Assembly (NCBI GenBank): GCA_023105745.1
Contig: JALGQZ010000008.1
Span: 26,301,866-26,365,865 of the forward strand
DNA from: Austropuccinia psidii
Taxonomy: Eukaryota; Basidiomycota; Pucciniomycetes; Pucciniales; Sphaerophragmiaceae
DNA length: 64,000 nucleotides
Direction of reading: 5' to 3'
Each line of letters begins with the position of its first letter. The first letter of the stretch is position 1. The translations under genes and the position numbers were made by a program. Positions 49,046 through 60,592 of this stretch are shown here, piece by piece. The notes beneath the pieces were generated by a model, which was given only the letters and a program-made list of their open reading frames with translations, was not told where the DNA came from and did not search any database.

Positions 49046-50473
49046 GGGTGTTGGTAAACACATGTAAGCTTTTAGTAAAAACACGTAAGCCCTTACGTGT
49101 TTTTACCAAATTATGGCCAAAACACGTAATTTTATGGTAAAAACACGTAAGTAACCAAATTTTTTAATAAAAATTCCTCAGGCCCATTTTTGAGAATTTT
49201 TAACATTTTTTTTTGCCATATTTTTTCCGACATGGGATGTGAAGGTCCCCAAATTTTTTCAAATTTTTTTTTTTTGCCCAATTTTTCTATTTTGGGCAAT
49301 TTGGTAAAATGGCCCATTTTTTTGAAAAAATTCATTAAAAATGTTCCCACTTATGAATTTCAATAATTTTTTTTTAAAATGAAGGTGAGAATGTTGAGAA
49401 TAATAAACCAGAAGCCCAACATTTTGGTATTTTTTTGCAAGAACATTTGTAGGCCCAAAAAGTCCATGTTTTTTTATGTTTTTTTGTTCATGTTTGTAGT
49501 TGAATTGAAAATGCCATTTATGACATAAATTGAATTCAAAATTCAATTTATGATGTGTGGAAGTTAAAATTTGATTTTTGGCATTAACAGTGCCATTTAT
49601 CACATCAAAAGTGCCATAAATGGCATCAAGAATGACATACAGATGCCATTTATGGCCAGAAAATTGGCATAAATAGCATTACAGCAATGCCATAAATTGA
49701 ATTTAATGGCCTTGACAATGCCATTTATGCATTTAAAAATGCCATAAATGGCCTTGAAAATGGCATTAATGGCCTTAACATTGGCCTTAAAAATGGAATT
49801 AATGGCCTTAACTATAACATAAATGCCATCAAAAATTCCATTTGTGGCATTACATAAATGGAATTAACAATGCCATTTATGGTTTTACATAAATGGAATT
49901 ATGCCATTTATTGCATTGATAATGCCATTCATGGTATTAGTAATGCCATTAATGGCATTGTTAATGTGGCATTATTAATACCATTTATGGCATTAATGGC
50001 ATCAGAAATGTTGCATTTTTGATGCCACAAATGGCATTTTTGATTCCATAAATGGCATTAATGGCATCAATAATATTTCATTGATAATGCCATTAATGGC
50101 ACTGTTAATGCCATTAATGGCAGTGTTAATGCCATTTGTTATGGCATTTTTAATGCCATTTATGGCATTGTTAATGCCATTAATGGAACTGTTAATTCCA
50201 TTTATGGCACTGTTAATGCCATTTATGGCACTTTTAATGCCATTTATGGCATTAATGGCATCAGAAATATTTCATTTATAATTCCATTAATGGCACTGTT
50301 AATGCCATAAATGGAATTTTTAATGGCACAAATGGCATTAATGGCATCATACATGCCATAAATAGCCATATTTCATTTAAAAGCCATCCCTTACGTGTTT
50401 TACCAATTGATGGTAAAAACACGTAAGTTTTTAGTAAAAACACGTAAGCTCTTATGTGTTTTTACCAATACCC
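49046..50473 (-). mobile_element. Non-autonomous hAT-like element, copy 2 (1428 bp)
   Basis: It is flanked by TTATTTTA (49038-49045 and 50474-50481) and has inverted ends GGGTGTTGG and CCAATACCC. It is in the opposite orientation to copy 1 and carries extra subterminal copies of AAAACACGTAAG. The interior is again a palindromic ATGGCATT/AATGCCAT array (about 49570-50360). The 3' LTR of D (59445-59460) shows the uninterrupted target. No transposase frame is present. Confidence 0.88.
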
Positions 50474-50729
50474 TTATTTTATCATTAGTCTGATTATTGA
50501 ATAGGTCTGATAGAGACTGCTGAAAATTCTTCTCTAGTTGTAAAGCCACAATCTTAAATATTGATTTGTGAGCTCTGTAGGGAGATTGTTTAGTATATTC
50601 AGAGGGGCAGCTAACACACCATTAGCACCCTTGGTTACAGGATTATTTCAGAAATTCAAAACTGTTTACCTGTGATTTCCCCCTCAAGGACTGCCTTATC
50701 CAATCCCACACTAAAAGGAGTTCCACATC

Positions 50730-50747
50730 TGGTGTCCCAACAGTGGC
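50730..50747 (+). other. Candidate primer-binding site of D
   Basis: TGGTGTCCCAACAGTGGC begins two bases after the 5' LTR. It differs from the site used by families A and B. The matching tRNA was not assigned. Confidence 0.6.
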
Positions 50748-50929
50748 TTTTCAACTTCAACATTCAATAATCAGTCAATCATCAATAAAAGAAGAAACCC
50801 AAATCAACATAACTCACAAAAATAATTATCATTATCAAGAATTAACAATCAACACCCTCATACAATCTGGAATCTGGAAATAAATCCCATTCCAAATCAT
50901 CATCACCATCACAATCCTCAAATCAATAA

Positions 50930-53900
50930 TACCATTTTTATTATCCAGTAAAAGAAGGAACACCAGAAAATCAAACACCTCAGGATATTGATTTACTCAT
51001 TGCAACACCAAGAACAGAACAGAAGGAAAAGGAAGAATTAAGGAGATTTTTCTTCAAGTTAATTCAAGAAGCAAGAAAAAACAAGAGAAGTACAAAAGAA
51101 TTTAAAGGATCAGTTTACCAAGTAGAAATGAATCAACAATCAACATCTGACTTACCACCATTACCTGAAGATACTGTAGAAAGACAGTATGCAGAATAAA
51201 GTGAAGAAGAGGATCAAACAGTACAAATACAAAGTCTTATGAAACAAATGCAATATTTATTATTAACACAAAGTAAAAAGAAAGGAACAAGAAGGGAACA
51301 AACATCTTACACACCTGGAGCCAGTCCAAGTGAACAAACATTACCAAGGCATGTTAGGCCTGAAGACTCACCAATATCACCTACACCTGGTCCTAGAGCA
51401 ACCTCTACTCCAGTAACAGAACCAAGAACTCAAAATATTCCAAGGAGAGTGTTTGTCACTACACCTAATAACCCAAGTCCATTACAGCAGAAAGTTCCAA
51501 GACAAGAAATACCTGTGGTTAAAATTAAAGCAAAATATTACAATCTAAATTTTGATGGAGAAGAAGTAGAGAAATTTATCAAGAAAGTGGAAAGAATAGC
51601 TCAAATTGAAGGAGCAACAGATGAAGACCTAGCAATGCAAATGGCATTTTGGACAACAAACCAAAAGGTGAGTGATGCAATTGAAGCTATGCCAGGTTAT
51701 GAAGAAGGAAATTGGACACAGCTCAAGAAAGATCTCATAACAAAATGGGGAAGAGTTGAACCTGAAAGAAGATACAGAAAAGACTCACTGATGAAGCTTT
51801 TTCTGAAACTCAAGAAGATGGAGGAATTGGTAGTCTATCACAATATAAAAAGTTTATGGGAGAATATGAAACTATTGTTACTTACTTATTAAGATACAGG
51901 TATACTCCTCAAGATAACATGTTCCATGAAGATTTATTTGACTGCCTCTCAGCTGATATTAAAGGAGCCATAAGTAAGGAAATGATTAAAGATAATGACA
52001 TGGTTAGAGCTGAAGATGGAGGATACCTTATACCACCTATGAAGATCCTCAAGAAGTACATTGAACAAGAATTGGAAGCCAGAATATTAGTAACCAAAAG
52101 ATTCTCATCATCAAGAGTTACAGGAAGGAATGTTACTGAAAAAAAAAGAAAGTTCACTTCAAGGAAGAGGTTTTTCCAGGAATGAATGAAGCTTTTAATA
52201 AGATGAAGGAAATTACTGAATCCCTCAAAGAACAAAGACTGGAAACTAGAAAGCAGGCACAAGGGGAAAATGAAGATTTCAAGAAATTTATGACTCAACT
52301 AGAAGAATTGAAAAGTCTATCCAAACCTCCAATGGGTGGGGTTACCAATAATCAACTCAATAATAAACAGTTCAAACCAAGAAATGATTTACCCCCATTC
52401 TCACAAAGGCATGTTCCCTATGCACCAGCACAAAACATACCAAAACCTTACGTCAAATGTTACTACTGTCTGGAGGAAGGAAATTCAGTTAATAGATGTA
52501 ACTACCTATTTGAAGCTCAAAATAAGAAATGGGTCAGCAGACAAGGAGGTGGATTCTTGTTTCCCAATTGGCAAAGAGTACCAACAGATGGAAAAATATC
52601 ACCAAAGAAGTTAGTTGAAGGATTTGCAAAAGAACAGGAAGAACTTACCAAGGAAAGAAAAGAAAATGAAGCTAAAGAATCAACACACCAACCAAAAGAA
52701 GTCAGCATAATACAAGTAAAGAAAAATGAAATTTCAACAGCTATAGCCAAAATTGAAGATTGGGGAAGCTGGCAACCACCAACCATATCATCAGCCAATG
52801 ATCCATTCATCAATAATTATGGATTGAGAAACACCAAACAAAGATCCTCAAGAAATGAGCATCCAAGTCAAGAACCAACAAAATCATCACAAAAAACAAT
52901 GGAAACACCACCAAACAAGAAGCCAAACATACCTGGAGCCTATATTGAAGATGAACATGGAACAGTGGAAAAAACAATTATTCCCACTAAATTCAAGAAA
53001 CCTCAAGAGTTCAAAGAGGAAGTAGTTAGCCCAGAAGTTAAAGAAAAACAGGATTCTGGAAAAAAGCAGGAATTGACTCAAAATACTATTAAAAACAGGG
53101 ATATCAAGCAAGAACACACAGAATTTCAAGAGGTTATGAGTCAAATTATCAAAAAGGTTTTGGATCAGAAAATAAATCTCACCTTAGAACAAATTCTTAT
53201 CATGTCACCAAAATTTATCAACCAGCTTAAAAATTTGACAACAGAAGAAAGAAACTCAATCAACTCACTTGACACAAAAGAAATTCAAACCAAGCTCATA
53301 AACCACCATTTAGGAGATTATGAACAGCCCAAACTACATTATGCCTGTCCATTAGGATTTATGCAAGTGTACCTAGGTGAAGAAGGACATGAAATAATGG
53401 CATTAGTAGATACAGGATCAGAATTGAACATAAAACCAGAAGATTCAGCAATAAAAGCAGGACTCACCACAAGATGTCTCAACATTCATTCAAGAGGAAT
53501 TGGTGGTCACTGTACTTCAATAGTAGGATTAGCAGAATTTACCCCAATTACTTTAGTCACTGGGGAAGAAAGAAATATACACCTTTTTGTAGCAAGAGGA
53601 GAAGTACACACAGTATTAAGAAGGCCTTTCCTTGCAGATAATAACATAAGATTAGACTTTTCTCAACAGAAAGGGGAAATATTCAGCTACATAGAGCCAG
53701 ATGGAAGAAGACTTTGCTTACCTATTTGTTCACCACAGAAAGTAGGATGGAGAGAAAACCCACCAGCAGGAATGGAAACATGTGCAGTTTCTAAATTGGA
53801 AGATTGGAAAGAATTACCAGCAGAAAAAGAATCAAGTTCCAACAATCAGGAAATTTCAGAAGAACATCCTCACCAAGTATTTAAGGAAGAAGAAGTAATA

Positions 53901-55760
53901 GAATCTGAATATAAAATGGAAATAAAAATGGAATTAGCCCCAGTTAATACAGAAAATATCAAGCCAAATCCTAAAGAAATAAATCTTACAGGAATTACAA
54001 CCTCAAAAAGAGAAAATGGAAATACTGGTAACCAAATAACTCAAGCTATCAACTATTATAATTTCAAGAATCCTGAAGAAATAAAAAGAAAACCCCTCAC
54101 CAAGCTCCTCTCACCTATCAAAGCATTAAAGTCCCTTTCAAAAGAAATATTCAAAAATAAATGGAAATCAAGTGTAAAACCAGTTATTTCAATAATTAAT
54201 GTCACAGTGGGAGAAAGGAATTTTCACTCTAATTCTAATACATCAGCATTAAATTCCTTAAAAGAAATTTCTCTCAAACATAAAATTACCATAAATAGGG
54301 ATCTCAAGCATCAAGACCACTCTTTAGTTCAGGAAGAAAGTGATAGCTCAACTTCAAAGCCTAAAGAATCTGAAGAATTAAACAAAAAACTGGAATATAT
54401 CATGGAAACTCAATAAACAAATGTAAATGATTATGGTCAAGCCACTTTTGAGAAAGCATTCAGAAAACCCAACATAAAAAATAATGGGGATAAAGATAAA
54501 TCACTCTTACCACAAGAAGTAACCATTCCACCAATTTTATTTTCAAGGATACTCCAGCCAGAAGAATCACTAAAAAAGGACAATTATGAAATTCAGAAAC
54601 TTCAACTTTTCCCCTCAAATATGGTAAACATTGACCCAAGGCTTATTATGGAAAACAAAGATATTATCAAACAAAACCTAAATAAGTCAGAAATTGAAAT
54701 AAGAAAATCAGAACAAGAATTGTCAAAAGAACTCATTCAAGAACCAAAAGGAGAATCAGAGACTTATCTTTCCAAAGAAAATAACCTATGTCATATCCAT
54801 ACATCCAATAAGGATCCAACATTCCCAGAATATTCTCAACACCTTAAAAATTTCAACCCAAGCAGAGAGTTGGATAAGGAAAATCAACCTGAAAATAAAG
54901 CTATCAAGAAAGTGTTAACTGTAGAAAAAGGAAGTGAAATTACCAAAAATAAACTTCCATTTAACCCAAAACCTCAAGATTTTACCAACATCAGAAATCC
55001 TATAGAACCATATTTTATGGAAAAGAAACCACAGCCAAATGATATTTGTAGTTCTAATTCTACAAATCATTCAACAAATGACAAAGAAGAAGACTCACCT
55101 ACCCCACACTATCACTCTGATGAAGATAATCCAAATTGGTATCTGGAAATAAATTACTTTTCTTTGAACAAAAACAAAGAAAGCCAAATAAATAAAAAAG
55201 AAGAAATTAGTGAAGAAATCAATAACAGAAAGAAAAAACATAACCAAAAAGATTTATCAAAGCCAACAAATATGGAAGAAATTGAATCAGATGGAATTTT
55301 ACTTACAGAAGACCAATTTCCCTGGGAAGGCTATACCAATTGGCAGCCTTTGAGGAATGAAAACTGCAACCTGGAACTATACAGAATAACTCAACAAGAT
55401 CATCAATGCTCAACCCAACATGTAAAATGGCTAGAAGAAATAAAGAAAGCACAAAATGAAAAAACTGAGATTCAAAAAGAAAAGCTCACCAAGGAAGAAA
55501 GGGAATACTTTTGGATTACTCAGAATAAGAAGATATGCCCAAATTTGCAAGCCCATTTGGCAAGGCAATATCAAATTTTAACACAGAATGAAGACTGGAA
55601 AGAGAACAAAAATAAGAATGGAAACACCAATCATGAGTATTTAAGGGATGAAAAAGAATTGCAGGATCAATATCTCAATAAAGAAAGAAGAAATGAACTT
55701 ACAGCTAAAAAGACCAAATTCAAGAATAGTCTTAACAACCAATTTTCACATCCTCAATAA
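50930..55760 (+). pseudogene. Gag-protease polyprotein of D with charged C-terminal region
   Basis: The frame opens after a stop at 50927. The first in-frame ATG is near 51127. A TAA interrupts it at about 51197. Gag (for example YNLNFDGEEVEKFIKKVERI) has a frameshift near 51778 and another in an A-rich run near 52140-52150, before VHFKEEVFPGMNEAF. The zinc knuckle reads CYYCLEEGNSVNRC, with Asn where the His ligand is usual. A retropepsin-type protease has ALVDTGSELN (about 53400) and ends near 53760. After this comes a Lys/Glu/Asn-rich region of about 660 codons with one TAA at 54414-54416, ending at TAA 55758-55760. Its composition suggests a disordered protein, and no RT or integrase motif occurs in it. 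Confidence 0.82.
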
Positions 55761-56740
55761 CTTTTTTTATTTTCCTTATCTCATGAATTTTTTTTTTTTT
55801 TAAAAAAATCTCAAATCTCCATATATAAAAGAAAAATACAATAAAAAAAATATAAAAAATTAAAAGGAAAGAAAAGAAAAAATATATATACAATACTTTT
55901 TATTTTTCTTATTTTTTACTAAAAAAAAAGTAAGATTATTTATTTTATTTCTTAAAAAAATAATAATAATAATAAAATCATTTATTTTATTTTTAAAAAA
56001 AACAACTCAAAAACTCAAAAACTTAAAAAATAACCAAAAAAAAATATATATATAATACTTTTTCTTTATTTTTATTATTTTCTAAAAAGAAAAAAAAATG
56101 AATATTAAAATTATTTATTTTATTTTCAAAAAAAATAAAAAATAATTTATTTACCTTTTATTTTTTATTTATTTATTTATTTATTTATTTTTCTCTAAAA
56201 AAAAAAATTAATTTTTATTGTTTTTTCTAATCAAAAAAAAAAAAAAAAAAAAAAGAGACAATCAATCATGGCTAAGAACAAAGAGTACACTATGAAAAAA
56301 AAGAGGGATCAATCGCGATGAAAACAGAAAAGTACTGTACTATACAATACAGTACAGTGTAGAAATTACTCAAACAAAAAAAAAAAAAAAAGTTAGAAAT
56401 TAATTGACAAGAAGTACAAGTTGAAAAAAAAAAAAAAAAAAAAAAACCCGCAGCTAGAAAACAAAGTCAAACACTTCAAATTTGAAGTATTCAGACTCAA
56501 CAGCTAAAAAAAAAAAAAATTAAAAAATATAATAATAATAACATTATGATTAAACTTGAAAGTCATGTATTTTTTTATATATATTAAGCATTATTTTCTT
56601 GAATTATTTTACCTTATTTTATATTGTTACTTGAAAGATTTTTATTATCATTTTATATAATCTATTATATTTTATTATTATTTTACATTTTTTAAAAAAA
56701 AAACACATCATTATTATAAAAGGTGGAAAGTAGGTCACAA
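55761..56740 (+). repeat. Poly-A/poly-T-rich noncoding stretch of D
   Basis: Long A and T homopolymers (up to about 24 A near 56231) and AT dinucleotide tracts fill this region. No gene or structured RNA was recognised. Confidence 0.7.
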
Positions 56741-56949
56741 TTATTAAATGGAGAGGGGGGTGCCCACCCATTTAATAATCATCAATGGGTTATAGTGTAG
56801 AGCTGTCATGAAGAGAATGACATGGGTATTAATTTTACTCAAGAACATATGGGGTCTCAATATTGTTAAATACAATAAAAGGAAAAAAACAACAAAACAA
56901 AACTCACTAAAATCAATCAAATTAGTAAAACAATAATACCAACAAAATT

Positions 56950-57440
56950 ACATCAAGAAAAGGTCCTTGATAAGACCTTAAACTGTCTAAATCCTCATTT
57001 TATCTTTTATCAATACAATTCAACAAATTTCAACTCAAGAAAAGGTCCTGGATATGACCTTAAACTGTTTAAAAATTCCACTTTTTTTATTTATAATCAA
57101 CAAATTAACTCAATAAGAGGTCCTAGATAAGACCTTAAACTGTCTGAATAATTACTTTATCTTTCATCAATACCATTCAACAAAATCAACTCAAGAAAAA
57201 GTCCTTGATAAGACCTCAAACTGTCTGAATCATTGATTTCATCATTCATCAAGACAATTCAACAAATTTCAACTCAAGAAAAGGTCCTTGGTATGACCTT
57301 AAACTGTCCAAATATTCTATTTTTTTATCATCAACAAAATAAAAGGTCCTTGATATGACCTCAAACTACCTAAATCATCTTTTTTTCATCAAACAACTTC
57401 AAGAATTCAAGCTTTGGTCCTGAATAAGACCTTAAACTAT
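56950..57440 (+). repeat. Minisatellite with GGTCC...GACCT units in D
   Basis: About seven irregular units of 55-90 bp share a core AAGGTCCTTGATAAGACCTT followed by AAACTGTC and TCATCAA-type spacers. Cores lie near 56961, 57042, 57118, 57208, 57280, 57344 and 57415. Each core can fold on itself (GGTC with GACC). Confidence 0.75.
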
Positions 57441-57795
57441 ATCAAATCTCTTTCTTTTATCATTCATTTATCTCATTTTATGGCAACACTGGTGGAAGTA
57501 TTTAATCAAGGAAGGTTATTAGTAGCTGGAAGCATTTTTATTAAATGGAGAGGGAAATTACCCTAAATCAGTATACATGATATGGGACAACATTAACATG
57601 GATAAACAAACAAACAAGAAGAAACAACAGGGTACAAATCAAATAAGAAGATATGGAGATTCAAAATCAATATAACAAGCCATAAATGGAATTATCAACT
57701 GAATTTATTGAAATAAAAAATTAAAGAAAGAAAGTTCTCACTTATGAACCCAGGATACTGTACTTGAAACTGGAATGCTGGGGACAGCATTAAAT

Positions 57796-57806
57796 GGAGA
57801 GGGGGA
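57796..57806 (+). other. Polypurine tract of D
   Basis: GGAGAGGGGGA directly precedes the 3' LTR. The longer word ATTAAATGGAGAGGG containing it also occurs near 56745 and 57540. Confidence 0.8.
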
Positions 57807-58989
57807 TGTGGTATTCCATACCTTTTTACCAGTTTCAAGAAATTTTTTGGAAATTAAAAGTTGGAAAATCAAGATCAAAATGGCTAATTCAGGAAATCAC
57901 CACTCAAAGGACATGATGAAAGATCACACACACTCAGGAATAACCTCAATAGTAGGGAGGAATGGAAGATTTAGCATTCAGAATTGAAATAATCAATATA
58001 TTTCTACAATTAAATAAATAATAGGGGAATCTAATCTTATGGAATTATACAACAAAACCTACATATAAGCCTTACAGAATCAACAATAGGCTTAATACAT
58101 ACAGAAACTCAAAATTACATAGGAAAAGTAACATTGTAACATTATATCCACTCTAAATCCATCAAGAAGATTATATTACCAAGAATTACAGTAACCAAAT
58201 ACAGTGCATGTGACACAAGGATCATATGACAGTATCCAATTCAACTCAATACATGAAAATCCACTAAAAACTTAAAAAATTACACAACAATACAGGAGCC
58301 CAAATAAGACTTATGCAGTCCACATGCATAAGATCTGTACAGTACACAGCCTCAGGATCATCAAATACAACTCAATTCAATTTCAACCAGGTGCATGCAA
58401 GGGGAATACACTAAACTGTAAACCACACAGCAATTACAGTAATCAAGAATTAAAACTCAAGATATCCCCACATTACACAGCATAATCACCTGGAACTAAA
58501 TAAATCTTACAAACAAATTATACAGGGGCTTATTCACATGACACCACCTTCATCCTTAACTCACCAGCATTAATTCCTCAAGGCTATGCAAGCTGACTAA
58601 AGCAGTGCAAAAGAGAAGTCACCTGATATTTTTATCAAAATCCCCACCAAGAAAAACATCTCAACCTTCATTTTGACCAAACAAATGGAAAGAATATCTC
58701 AGTCATATGACACCATTCTCAATTTTACACACTAGCATTAATCTCTCAAGGCTGTGCAAGATTACTAATACGGTGTAGCAGATAGGTCATCTGACTTTTG
58801 TTACAAAAAATCTACACCAGCAAAATTATCTCAAGGGCAAGAATAACACTTTACATGGAGAGCCCATGGGTACTTCTCACAACATAAAAAGGGGCCTCTC
58901 TCTCATTTTTCTCCTCTTTCCTCATGCCAATAATTATATACCAAGAAGGAGAATAATTATTCATCCCTTACTAGTAGGTTAATCTAGAA

Positions 58990-59039
<50 letters not shown>

Positions 59040-59696
59040 ATTACATTAAAAGTGATTTATATATAGCTGTAGTTAACAGTAGGTCTTCCTATATTATAAA
59101 TTCATCTATTAGTGAAACACTCATATTCAACAAAAATATTTATATTATACTCTTCTCACTAGAAGAAAATCTATATCACTATTATTATTATTACAAAATA
59201 CATTTAACATATTATCAAAATTATTTATCAACTACAGCTATTTAAAATATTAAACAATATTATTATATTATCACAATTACTAAATTTTCTGATATTGAGC
59301 TATTATCCATTAAATAAAATACCTTCAACAAAGAAAACAACTTAAAATCACCACTCAGTACTATTATATCTATTATTTATCTACTCAATTATTATCTTAT
59401 CATCTTGAAATCACCTACAAATTTATTTATTTAAAATTATTATTATTTTATCATTAGTCTAATTATTGAATAGGTCTGATAGAGACTGCTGAAAAGTCTT
59501 CTCTAGTTTTAAAGCCACAATCTTAAATATTGATTTGTGAGCTCTGTAGGGAGATTGTTTAGTATATTCAGAGGGGCAGCTAACACACCATTAGCACCCT
59601 TGGTTACAGGATTATTTCAGCAATTCAAAACTGTTTACCTGTGATTTCCCCCTCAAGGACTGCCTTATCCAATTCCACACTAAAAGGAGTTCCACA
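57807..59696 (+). repeat. 3' LTR of D (1890 bp)
   Basis: It begins TGTGGTATTCC and ends AGGAGTTCCACA. It lacks the hAT-like insertion and has a short ATT run (58990-59039). ACATAAAAAGG near 58880 may serve as a TATA-like element. Confidence 0.95.
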
Positions 59697-60592
59697 ATAT
59701 GACTGTTAAACTTAATTTAAGGTTACAGTTAGTGATCATAGATTATCAAATTAAGCTCAAACTTTGATGTTTAATAACTTTTAAGTTTTACACGCTACAG
59801 CAATTCAAATAGTGAATTCTAAAAGCTTGGAATGACCTTATTATTCTTCCAGGAGCATTTTATTACATCATCAAAACTCTATTTTTGATGATTTTTCTTG
59901 TAGCGCATCATTTCTGTCAAAATGTAATATTTTAAACTTCAAACCATGATTTCAAGGGGTTATACCCTGAATTTTATAATACAAATTACGTCATTCTTCA
60001 TGAATAAACTAGTAGAATCTGACTTTCTACTTGTTTTTAAGTTTGGACCACTTTCACAACAAAGTGGTCAACAGCTCTCTTGATTTTAATCAATAATCTC
60101 TTACAGGTTTTAACCTTATTTATAACTTTTGAAATAAAGTTCATTTCTGCATTCTTACAGTAATTAATTGATGACTTTATTTTTGGTTCATCACTCTATC
60201 ATTCATATTTCAAAAGATATTAGCTAAAATCCTTGAATATATGCGTTGACCAAAAAAGTGCATATATTCAGCTTAACTCCTGAAGTATTCACTTTGGAGA
60301 TTAGCTTCTTAATTGTTTTATGTGTGGAATTTTATGGAGATTCCAATGGTTCCATTTATTTCAAATGTTGTTCCATTGGTATTTGAAATAATTAAATATT
60401 TATGTTTTTTATAAGGTATTATTACTTATAACTCATTAAATATTGACTTTACAGATATGCCATAAAAATGGTATATGTGTATTTTACCATGCAGAATCCA
60501 ATGGTATAATTTATTTCACATGTTTATACATTGGTTTTTAAATTAAACCAAGTTTCATGCCAATTTATGGCATTTTTGTAGCTTTAATGTAA
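59697..60592 (-). repeat. 3' LTR of Bc, part 2, truncated
   Basis: This resumes the LTR interrupted by D, with ATATGACTG directly continuing the text at 47335. It runs to about 60592, where it switches to gag-pol sequence without reaching the usual GGTTCACA end. Confidence 0.85.

Noticed and set aside
49259..49603. Open frame in hAT copy 2, matched in copy 1, as a transposase remnant
   Set aside because: It is only about 80-110 codons, low-complexity, and lacks any hAT catalytic or dimerisation motif. The similarity is explained by the copies being the same element.
52182..55760. Charged tail of element D as an envelope-like protein
   Set aside because: No signal peptide or membrane segment was seen. 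The sequence is Lys/Glu/Asn-rich and looks disordered.
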